DNA from: Arachis hypogaea
Taxonomy: Eukaryota; Streptophyta; Magnoliopsida; Fabales; Fabaceae
DNA: 64,000 bases
Assembly: GCF_003086295.3 (NCBI RefSeq)
Contig: NC_092040.1
Span: 7,068,001 to 7,132,000 of the forward strand
Reading direction: 5' to 3'
In this document: positions 50,062 through 58,451 of the stretch, piece by piece
How the letters are laid out: each line of letters begins with the position of its first letter
Numbering within the stretch: position 1 is the stretch's first letter
Notes under the pieces: model-generated
What the model was told of the DNA's origin: nothing
What the model saw: only the letters and a program-made list of their open reading frames with translations
Database searches by the model: none
Position numbers and translations under genes: made by a program

Positions 50062-50455
50062 TGACGTAAGCACTTAGGTCATAAAGCACCAACAATGTAG
50101 CTGGTACAAGATAGCAAACAATGACATAAGCAATGACGTCATAAGAAGGGTAAGGATGTGAATTGTCCATCAAACCCAACTATTATAAATAGGTTACTTA
50201 GGCAATTGTAGAAAGGGGAAGACAATAGAAAACAGGAGGCTAAGAGTACTCATATGCTAGGAGAGCAAGGAGGAAGCTGCCGAGGCGATTCTATAGTCTG
50301 AAGAAGAATTTCCTTAGGGAAAACCAATTCTAAACTCCCCTCTGGAGTTAGTATCTACAATCTCCCCTCTGGAGATAAAAACATCTTATGTAAAATATAC
50401 TAAATAAAGGAAGTTTTTCTCCAGAAAGGTACGCCTTTATCCTAATCTCTTAGTT
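50062..50455 (+). promoter_or_regulatory. Pararetroviral pregenomic promoter and leader
   Basis: The large intergenic region has TGACGTAAG (50063) and ATGACGTCAT (50131) as-1/ASF-type motifs and a TATA box TATAAATAG (50184-50192) in 35S-like arrangement. AATAAA at 50403-50408 may be the polyadenylation signal of the terminally redundant transcript. It lies between the transactivator and movement protein genes. Confidence 0.78.
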
Positions 50456-51373
50456 ATGAATTATTTAGAAAGCTTAGAATTAACAGAAGAATCTGATTAT
50501 TATAGATTAACTGCTTTATTAGATAATGAAAAATAGGCTGTTCTAAAAACAGAATTAAATCTCAAATCAAATGAAAATTTTAATAAACAAAATCTTTTAA
50601 AAGAAATTTTTAATAGAAAAAATATAATATACTATGGAAAAATTCAACTTGAAGCCCCTATAAAGATAAAATCTGCCAACGGAGAACTTGAAATAGCTTT
50701 GATAAATGATGAAGAATTGAGTAAACAGATTGAGAAAATTAAGGATCAACAAAAAAGATCTAAAATTGGATGGATTCATATTAGTACTATACAAGTCTTA
50801 ATCAAATCTACATATATGAAAGGAATTAATTGACCAATAAGCTTAGCAATCTGTGACAAAAGAATTACTGATGACCCAATAGATCAAATAATTGGAATTG
50901 TTCATGGAAACTTGGCAAACGTAAATGTTAAATTCAATGCCCATCTTGGATATGCTATACCTTTATCAACTGAAAACCTTGGAAGATCTATAAGTTTGGC
51001 TTATAAATTTCATAGAAAGAATCTAATGGAACAAGACGATGAACCTTTTTCAATTACATATGCAATAAATTATGCTTTAACAAATAGCCATCATAGTATA
51101 ATATTTAAAAGCAGAGAAAGAATTTATGTTGATGAATTATTTCAGAAAATTATAAAAATAAAAATACCAAAATATAAAGCTATTGAAAACCCAGTTCTAT
51201 TATTAAAAGAACCATCAGAAAAATTAGTTTCATTGAATTTTCAAATAAGAGAATCTAAAATTAATAGCCCTTTAAGTTTATCCAAGTTAAAGATTAAAGA
51301 AGAAAATTCTGAAATAAAAGAATTAACAAAAAAGGTCGAAAAATTAAATGAAACCCTAAATATTAAATTATGA
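50456..51373 (+). pseudogene. Pararetroviral movement protein (30K superfamily)
   Basis: One 306-codon frame with two in-frame stops (TAG 50534, TGA 50831); the rest, from 50912, is open. Contains the 30K core with the characteristic hydrophobic region (IGWIHISTIQVLIKS, IIGIVHGNLANVNVKF) and a C-terminal charged coiled coil. In the virus it carries infection through plasmodesmata. The stop overlaps the next start as ATGA. Confidence 0.85.
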
Positions 51374-51606
51374 CAATAAATAAAGAAAAAATATATGTAA
51401 CTTATCAAGACAAGAAACAAGAGCTCTTTGAAAGAGAAAATCGATTGAATTATTTACAGTTTTCTGAAATAAATCAAAGAGCATTTGAAGCTCTAAAAAT
51501 AATCTATGACAAGTTAAAAAGAGAAGTCGAAGAGTTAGAAAAATTAATAGAATCTCTAGAAAATAGTGATGAATCGATGATAGAGTTTGCAAAAATTCTA
51601 AGATAA
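51370..51606 (+). CDS. Viral small ORF after the movement protein (Ib-like)
   Basis: 78 codons, still open, starting in an ATGA overlap with the movement protein stop. Charged and helix-rich, without a motif I recognise. Its place between movement protein and primer site matches the extra small ORF of soymoviruses. Confidence 0.55.
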   Translation: MTINKEKIYVTYQDKKQELFERENRLNYLQFSEINQRAFEALKIIYDKLKREVEELEKLIESLENSDESMIEFAKILR

Positions 51607-51609
51607 ATA

Positions 51610-51801
51610 ATGAAGCATACAAAGATTGAAAGACCAGAAAATAAAATAAAAAGGAAAAGGGCGAAAAAATTAAAAAGTAAAATAAAGGAGTATAAAAGGG
51701 AATTAAATAATCTTCAGATCGAAATTGATGACCTTATAATAAAAAGGATAGAAATAAGAATAAATATAAACAAGTTGGAGTTAAACTTAAAAAATTTATA
51801 A
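51610..51801 (+). CDS. Viral small basic ORF
   Basis: 63 codons, open. Very Lys/Arg-rich in its first half, with a leucine/isoleucine heptad-like second half (coiled coil likely). Starts three bases after the previous stop and abuts the next start (TAA then ATG). Function unknown. Confidence 0.5.
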   Translation: MKHTKIERPENKIKRKRAKKLKSKIKEYKRELNNLQIEIDDLIIKRIEIRININKLELNLKNL

Positions 51802-52029
51802 ATGCCTGGAAAACCATATTATGACTTAAAAGAATTAAAGCTGTTAAAAGAAAAAATGGAAAATGAAGTTGAAAAATTAAAAAGATATTTAGAAACAACA
51901 GAAAGTGTAGAAATAAAAGAAGTTTTTGAGGATTTAAGAAATTATATTAAAGAAAAAGACAAACAGATAAAAGATTTTATATACAATAATCCATGCAAAA
52001 AAGAATATTATAAACTAAAACAAGATTAA
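51802..52029 (+). CDS. Viral small coiled-coil ORF
   Basis: 75 codons, open. The leading MPGKPYYDLKELKLLKEKME resembles small helical proteins encoded before ORF II/III in relatives, but I cannot name it. It is the last ORF before the primer-binding site. Confidence 0.5.
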   Translation: MPGKPYYDLKELKLLKEKMENEVEKLKRYLETTESVEIKEVFEDLRNYIKEKDKQIKDFIYNNPCKKEYYKLKQD

Positions 52030-52156
52030 AAAACTATAAAAATCAGAATTATAAATACTAGTAATACGGTCAATACTTTTTATGAATTGGCAAATTATTC
52101 GAAGAGTTAATAGAAATTTCGAAAAAGAAATTAAAAGAAAAGACAACTTTAAAAAT

Positions 52157-52174
52157 TGGTATCAGAGTCAAGTT
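52157..52174 (+). promoter_or_regulatory. tRNA-Met primer-binding site of the pararetrovirus
   Basis: TGGTATCAGAGTCAAG matches the complement of the initiator tRNA-Met 3' end (TGGTATCAGAGC) at 11-12 leading bases. This is the minus-strand start of Caulimoviridae and sits in the intergenic region after the small ORFs. Confidence 0.85.
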
Positions 52175-52200
52175 AACGATTAAGGGTAACACTTTCTCTT

Positions 52201-52634
52201 TAAGCAACACTTTTAGTGATACGCTTTTAAATCAAAATCTGTAAATCTGTACAAAAATACATCTGTACAGTAAATGGACCCAATATATTAACCTGATTGG
52301 TACATTATTTTTTTTAAACCATTAATATAAAGTATAACATAGGAAAAATTAAAATTTATTTAAAGAGTACAATTTTTTTATCTAATAAAAAACTTTAAAA
52401 ATAAGTCATTAAATACTAATAATAGGTACATGAGATAGGGAGCAAGGAATTGTTTGAGTTGCGATTGATTTGTGAATGACTTAGAAAGAGGGAATTAAAT
52501 TTATGTCATTTTTTTATTTTTGTTTTTTATTAAAATAGAAATTTAATTGCTGATATGTTTGTTAAGTTAAAATTTAGGAGATAATTTTATTTTGTTTTTT
52601 TATGATGCATTCACGAACAGTGCAACTCTTTACT
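52201..52634. other. Spacer between pararetrovirus and CACTA element
   Basis: AT-rich, no coding sequence recognised. The right border of the viral DNA is probably near 52200-52310. Confidence 0.5.
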
Positions 52635-52659
52635 CACTACAATATTTTGGGTTTATAGC

Positions 52660-53345
52660 CACTTTTTTTTTGTCACAGTAAAAAATCTTACTATAAACCC
52701 ACTATGGTCACAATTTTTTTATCGTAACAAAAAAAGTTATGGTCACAGTTTTTTAAAGAAGGATGACCATAGAGTATCTATGGTAACAGTTTTTAAAAAA
52801 ATGGTGGCCTAAAAGGTCTATGGCTACGGTTTACGGGAGTGGCCTAAAAGAATCTATGGTCACAGTTTTTTTGGGTGACAAAAAAGGATCTATAGTCACG
52901 ATTTTTTAAAAAATGATGACCTAAAAGGGTCCATGATCACAGTTTTTTGGAATGACCTAAAGGGGTTTATGGTCACAGTTTTTCAAAAAAGAGTGACCTA
53001 AAAGGATCTATGATCACGGTTTTGGGGGTGACCTAAAGGGGTCTATGGTCATAGTTTTGGAAATAACCTAAAATGGTCTATGGTCACGGTTTTTCATCGT
53101 GACCAAAAGACATCTATGGTCACAGTTTTGAAGAGTGACCTAAAAGAGTCTATGGTCATGGTTTCATGAAAGGATGACCTAAAAGGGTATATGATCACAG
53201 TTTTGGAGAGTGACTTAAAGGTATATATGGTCACAGTTTTAGGGGGTGACTTAAAGTGATCTACGGTCATGTCTTTTCGAAAAAAGTGACTATAAATTAC
53301 CTATGGTCACAGTTTTGGGGTGTGACCATAGAGTACAGCTTTTTA
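52660..53345 (+). repeat. Left subterminal repeat array of the CACTA element
   Basis: About twenty alternating copies of (C)TATGGTCACAGTTTT and GTGACCTAAA(A/G) spaced about 20-40 bp. Such repeats are transposase-binding sites in characterised CACTA elements. Adjacent copies in opposite orientation can pair locally. Confidence 0.9.
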
Positions 53346-54490
53346 AAAAAATTTAAAATCCCTCTCCAAACAGCATCATTTTCTCCCCCAAAATTCCCAA
53401 TCCCCCATCCCCCCCCAAAATCCCCATTCCTTCGCTCGTCGTTCTTCACTTAGGAGAAAAGGGTGAAGATACCCTTTAGTGCCAAAATTTCCATTCCCTC
53501 TCTCCCAGCCACGTACCCTCCTTCCCGTCATGCACAGCGCCACCTCTGGTCATGCTCTAGCCCCTCTTGTCATTCGCAAGTCACCAGTTTCTTTCTCGTG
53601 ATTGTCGAAGCGTCGTCTGTCGCCAGCCCTTCTTCTCTGCTCATCAGTCACCAGGGCACGGTCCCTCGTCATTGTCTGTAGAGTGGTCCATCGTGGTTGT
53701 CTTTCAAAGCCCCAAACCCCTCACCGTTCTTCTCGTCATTCTCTAAGCCTTAAACCAAACCTTAGATTCGCCAATCGCCAGCATCCACGGGCCCTATTCT
53801 GCCGCTATTCGCCCGGGGTACGTCGTCATGGTCATTGCAAGGTTGTTGTCGTGGTGATCATCGCTAGGTTGCTGTCATCCATCACATTCAATTGCTATTC
53901 CTCAAACTTTGTTCACTTCCCTCACTTAGCAAAGATAATTGTTGCTTTGCTCAGTGCTCAAATTCGTTGTTGGTTGATTAGATTTGTTTTGTCACTGCTT
54001 GATGATAGAAGCTTTAATTTGCTTTGTCACAATTGATCAGATCCTTCAATTGTTGATTATTTGGGATGCTTAAGTGGTTTCTGTGATCAAACCTTTCCAT
54101 CAAGTATTGTAGCAGTTTAATTATATAACTTGGTTGAGAATTCAAATTCTCAGCATTTTGTCTATCTCTTGTTTTGCATTCAATAATATCTTCAAAGTTA
54201 CTAGTATTTAATAGTACTTTTTGGCTGAAATGGTTCCTAGAAGTTAAAGTTTGTGTCCGTCCATATCTTCAAAGTTAAAATTAAAATCTGTGTTTTCTAT
54301 TGATAATAGCAAGAAGAGAATGTGACAAAAAAAATTCAGAATCTTAAGGATCTTAAACTTGCAATTACATGTGAGATATGACTCAAAGATGAAACTTTAA
54401 TCTGAATGTACAATTGAATACTTTAAATTGTATCTAAATTACTATCTTTGTTGAAACTTTCTTCCTTGAATCTATAATATTGACTGTCGC
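53346..54490 (+). other. GC-richer internal segment of the CACTA element
   Basis: C-rich leader-like sequence with short open frames (for example 53602-54036) followed by AT-rich intron-like sequence. No domain recognised. It may be the first exon or leader of the captured gene. Confidence 0.45.
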
Positions 54491-54499
54491 ATACAGTTA

Positions 54500-55015
54500 A
54501 GAAGGAAGTTACACAATTAGAGTGATGTAGAAAGTGATGAAGGAAGTGCTGGTAATTTGAACAATGCAATTACAACTTTTCAAAATCAGTTGAAGGACAA
54601 AATGGATTATTTAGAGCGTGTGAAAAACCTTAACAGTTTTCTGTTAGTTAAAGAGCAAGAGTATAAGCAAGAACTACTTGATGCTCATAAAGAATCTATA
54701 CATATAAGATTTCATCCTTCCTTATTCTGCCACATACAGAGAGTCAAGTTTACATGATTAAGCTACCGCAATTAACTATCTTAGATGCATACTATTTATC
54801 ATTTTTTTCTTGTAGAGTTTACAAGACATGTTTTGCAGTCAATCTCAACTTGGAATTAAAAGAATGGGAGAATTAGATCCAAAATTTTTTGAGATTTGTG
54901 CTCGTAGAAGTACTCAAATGAACCATGGCAAGAGATATCCGCCATGCTATGTTCATCACGGGAGGACAATCTAAAGAATTCAGCTTGGCATCCTTTCAAA
55001 ATAACTAAGCTCAAT
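54500..55015 (+). pseudogene. Captured XH-domain gene fragment (FDM/IDN2-like)
   Basis: Two exon-like pieces. 54530-54710 reads MDYLERVKNLNSFLLVKEQE then ELLDAHKESIH, the end of the coiled coil before the XH domain. After an intron, 54817-55015 reads SLQDMFCSQSQLGIKRMGEL, DPKFFEICARR and, after a frameshift near 54955, EDNLKNSAWHPFKITKLNG. The GIKRMGELD and WHPFK motifs are hallmarks of the XH domain of IDN2/FDM proteins, which act with double-stranded RNA in RNA-directed DNA methylation. The XS and zinc-finger parts are absent. It lies inside the CACTA element, same strand, and is not intact. Confidence 0.82.
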
Positions 55016-56130
55016 GGAATTTTATAAGCATACAATATTTTTAATCATGTGTCAGATTATTGTTAAGAATTCTACCGAAGACAAGGTAATTGTTTTGAGA
55101 AATTTTGGTAATTTCAGAACAAGTGTAAGTAATGATAGAAGCTATCCAACAATCTCCGTCTAACGCCAGTAGTGCACCAAATGATGCGCGACAAAGCATT
55201 CCTCCTTCATTTAGATCGAACCATGTGACAAAAGATTTGAAAGTAAGTACTGTTCAAATTAGTAGTTAAATTAATAGTGGCTGATTGCTATTCATATTAA
55301 TTTTACTATTGATTTATTGGTCTTAAATAAATCTACTATATAATCTAGTTTGTTAGTAGAAAGTTGCTTGTTCTTGTTTTAAGTAGTATGTACTAGACTA
55401 CTGTAGTAGTTAATTATGGAAATTTGATGTTGGCATATCTTCTTCAAATAAGAAACTCATTAATATAGACCTAGGTGTTTTAATTTGTCTCCTCTTTATT
55501 TGATTCATGTTATATATTCTTAATTAATTAATGTTGATTAATTACTGGTACTGCATTATAAAGTATACTTATTAATTTATGTGCGTGATAATTACAAGTC
55601 CATCTTATTTGAGAGGCTAAAACAAAGTATAGACACAGAAGAATAACTCTTTGTATAGACTTTGAACAAGTGAACAACTTCTATTACATGTATGTATATG
55701 TATAGATTTTGGCTAAGTTTTTTTTATGCGGCTCAAAATCCTATCAAGTGCTCTTTGCTATTTAGTGTTTGAACTTGATTACTCTGTTTTAATATATTTA
55801 TTTCTTTTGTTAGTAGGAGGACATGATATGAAAAAAAATATTTTTTATAGCAATATGAGATGGGATGAGTCTCATATATATACTTTAGCTATCTAAATGT
55901 AATATTTTGATGTGTTATGTACTTTTTGTAAACAAATTTTATCCGGTATTACATATAATGGATAAATTACACAATATTTTAATTTGTGTTGTTTGGACTA
56001 AAAACATATCTATCTTATAATATAAATTTTATGATATAAATTTCTTGAATTTCTCATTTTTAGACTTATTTTGTGATTATCATAAATTTGGGATGTGATT
56101 ATGCTTTAAAAAAATAAATCTCATAAATAG
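55016..56130 (+). other. AT-rich interior of the CACTA element
   Basis: No coding segment clearly recognised after the XH fragment. 55130-55240 (IEAIQQSPSNASSAPNDARQ in one frame) could be another short exon but is not supported by a known motif. Confidence 0.4.
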
Positions 56131-56528
56131 AGTAGGCTATGGTCACGGTAAAAATACGACCATAGATAAGGCTATGGTCACGATTTTAAAGAAGGGTGAC
56201 CATAGATAAGCTACGGTCACGTTAAAAATCGTGATTATAAATAAGGTTATGGCCACGATTTTAAAGGGGCAGTGACCATAGACAAGCTATGGTCACGGTT
56301 TTAAAGGGGGTGACCATAGATGAGCTATGGTCACAGTTTTCTATGGTCACGGTTTTCACCAAAAGGGTGACCATAGATTAAGCCATGGTTACGATTTTAA
56401 AGTAGGGTGACCATAGATTAGGCTATGGTCACGGTATAAACAGGAGTGACCATAGAGTAAGTTATGGTCACAAATTTACAAAAAGGTGACCATAGATTAA
56501 GATATGGTCACGCTAAAATTGTGACCAT
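56131..56528 (+). repeat. Right subterminal array of the CACTA element, proximal part
   Basis: More than ten inverted copies of GGCTATGGTCACG and GTGACCATAGAT. The array is split at ACCAT by a solo LTR and resumes at 58156. Confidence 0.9.
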
Positions 56529-58155
56529 TGGTGCACGAAATTGTGATCATCAATGGCGCCATCAACATGGTACGCTCAATTGCAATCTCAACTCTTTATC
56601 ACAACTTCGCACAACTAACCAGCAAGTGCACTGGGTCATCCAAGTAATAAACCTTATGCGAGTAAGGGTCGATCCCACGGAGATTGTTGGTATGAAGCAA
56701 GCTATGGTCATCTTGTAAATCTCAGTCAGGCAGATTCAAATGATTATGAATGATTTATGAATAAAACATAAAATAAAGATAGAGATACTTATGTAATTCA
56801 TTGGTGAGAATTTCAGATAAGCGTATGAAGATGCTTTGTCCCTTCTGTCTCTCTGCTTTCCTACTGTCTTCATCCAATCCTTCTTACTCCTTTCCATGGC
56901 AAGCTGTATGTTGGGCATCACCGTTGTCAGTGGCTACAGTCCCGTCCTCTCAGTGAAAATGTTCAACACGCTCTGTCACAGCACGGCTATTCAGCTGTCG
57001 GTTCTCGATCATGTCGGAATAGAACCCAGTGATTCTTTTGCGTCTGTCACTAACGCCTCACAATCGCGAGTTTGAAGCTCGTCACAGTCATTCAATCCTT
57101 GAATCCTACTCAGAATACCACAGCCAAGGTTTAGACCTTCCGGATTCTCTTGAATGCCGCCATCAATTCTAGCTTATACCACGAAGATTCCAATTAAGGG
57201 ATCCAAGAGATATCCACTTAATCTAAGGTAGAACGGAGGTGGTTGTCAGGCACACGTTCATAGGTAAGAATGATAATGAGTGTCACGGATCATCACATTC
57301 ATCAAGTTGAGGAACAAGTGATATCTTAGAACAAGAATAAGCTGAGCTGAATAGAAGAACAATAGTAATTGCATTAATACTCGAGGTACAGCAGAGCTCC
57401 ACACCTTAATCTATGGTGTGTAGAAACTCCACCGTTGAAAATACATAAGAACAAGGTCTAGGCATGGCCGTGAGGCCAGCCCCATGATCTAAGATAGCAT
57501 AAAACTACTCAAAGATAGCTACCAAGTTGAGAATACAATAGTAAAATGTCCTATTTGTAGAGAACTAGTAGCCTAGGGTTTACAAAGATGAGTAAATTAC
57601 ATAAAAATCCACTTCCAGGCCCACTTGGTGTGTGCTTGGGCTGAGCATTGAAGCATTTTCGTGTAGAGACTTCTCTTGGAGTTAAACGCCAGCTTTTGTG
57701 CAAGTTTGGGCGTTTAACTCCCATTCTTGTGCCAGTTTGGGTGTTTAACGCCGTGCAGTTTTGAGCTGATTTGGAATGCCTGTTTGGGCCATCAAATCTC
57801 GGGAAAAGTATAGGCTATTATACATTGCTAGAAAGCCCAGGATGTCTACTTTCCAACGCAGTTGAGAGCGCGCCAATTGGACTTCTATAGCTCTAGAAAA
57901 TCCACTTCGAGTGCAGGGAGGTCAGAATCCAACAGCATCTGCAGTCCTTTTCAGCCTCTGAATCAGATTTTTGCCAGGTCCCTCAATTTCAGCCAGAAAA
58001 TACCTGAAATCACAGAAAAACACACAAACTCATAGTAAAGTCCGGAAAAGTGAATTTTAACTAAAAACTAATAAAAATATAATAAAAACTAACTCAAATA
58101 TACTAAAAACATACTAAAAATAATGCCAAAAAGCGTACAAATTATCCGCTCATCA
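56529..58155. mobile_element. Solo LTR (Arachis-type) in the CACTA right array
   Basis: 1627 bp starting TGGTGCACGAAATTG and ending CCGCTCATCA, flanked by a perfect 5-bp duplication ACCAT (56524-56528; 58156-58160). No internal retrotransposon genes, so it arose by LTR-LTR recombination. The interior has AGTTAAACGCCAGCTTTTGT and GGCGTTTAACTCCCATTC segments that I remember as very common in Arachis genomes. The named family (possibly FIDEL) was not verified. Orientation is undetermined. Confidence 0.9.
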
Positions 58156-58451
58156 ACCATAGATTAGGCTATGGTCATGGTTTTAATAAAGGGGTGACCA
58201 TAGAGTAAGTTATGGTCACGGTAAAAAAACGTGGTCTAAAATACCAGAATTTGATCTCTACAACTGTGACCATAAAAACCATAACCATAGATAAAAAAAC
58301 TGTGATCATAGGTCTATGGCCACGCCAGAATAGGCCACGGTGAAAAAATCATGACCATAGGTCAAAAACCATGACCATAGACCTATGGTCACCCTTTTCA
58401 CTAGCTATGGTTACGGTTTTTCACCGTGACCATAGACCTTTTTTTGTAGTG
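58156..58451 (+). repeat. Right subterminal array of the CACTA element, distal part
   Basis: Further copies of CTATGGTCA(C/T)GG and GTGACCATAGA leading directly into the terminal TTTTTTTGTAGTG. Confidence 0.9.

Larger units (their letters stand above)
44923..52200 (+). other. Endogenous pararetrovirus (Caulimoviridae, soymovirus-like), near genome length, decayed
   Basis: Seven kb of compact plus-strand genes in caulimovirid order and spacing: small ORF, coat protein, polymerase, transactivator, promoter/leader, movement protein, three small ORFs, tRNA-Met primer site. Read as a circle this is one genome opened just downstream of the primer site. Starts and stops overlap as ATGA or abut, as in polycistronic caulimovirids. 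Small ORFs between the movement protein and the primer site, and a separate transactivator gene, fit soymoviruses better than badna- or petuviruses. Codon use is very AT-rich compared with host genes. At least nine stops or frameshifts are visible, so the copy cannot express a full protein set. No LTRs are present. Genus placement is inference. Confidence 0.9.
52635..58451 (+). mobile_element. CACTA (En/Spm-type) element carrying a captured gene fragment
   Basis: Left end CACTACAATATTTTGGG. The right end on the minus strand reads CACTACAAAAAAAGGTCTAT. Both continue into dense inverted subterminal repeats based on TATGGTCAC(A/G)GTTTT and GTGACCATAGA. 5817 bp in all, about 4.2 kb without the later solo LTR. 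No TNPD or other transposase is seen, so the copy is non-autonomous. The 3-bp flanks (ACT, AGA) do not match, so the target duplication is lost or the ends have been altered. Confidence 0.85.

Noticed and set aside
44923..52200. Ty3/gypsy retrotransposon instead of a virus
   Set aside because: No LTRs and no integrase; coat protein, movement protein, transactivator and 35S-like promoter are present.
53463..54036. 144-codon open frame inside the CACTA element
   Set aside because: No domain and unusual composition; could be a captured leader but not supported as protein.
54500..55015. Functional FDM/IDN2 gene
   Set aside because: The XS and zinc-finger regions are missing, the XH part is frameshifted, and it sits inside a transposon; kept as a fragment only.
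52660..58451. CRISPR-like regular repeats
   Set aside because: Plant context; repeats alternate in orientation with no unique spacers of constant size and continue into CACTA termini, so they are subterminal repeats.
52635..58451. 3-bp target duplication of the CACTA element
   Set aside because: Flanking ACT and AGA do not match, so none is reported.
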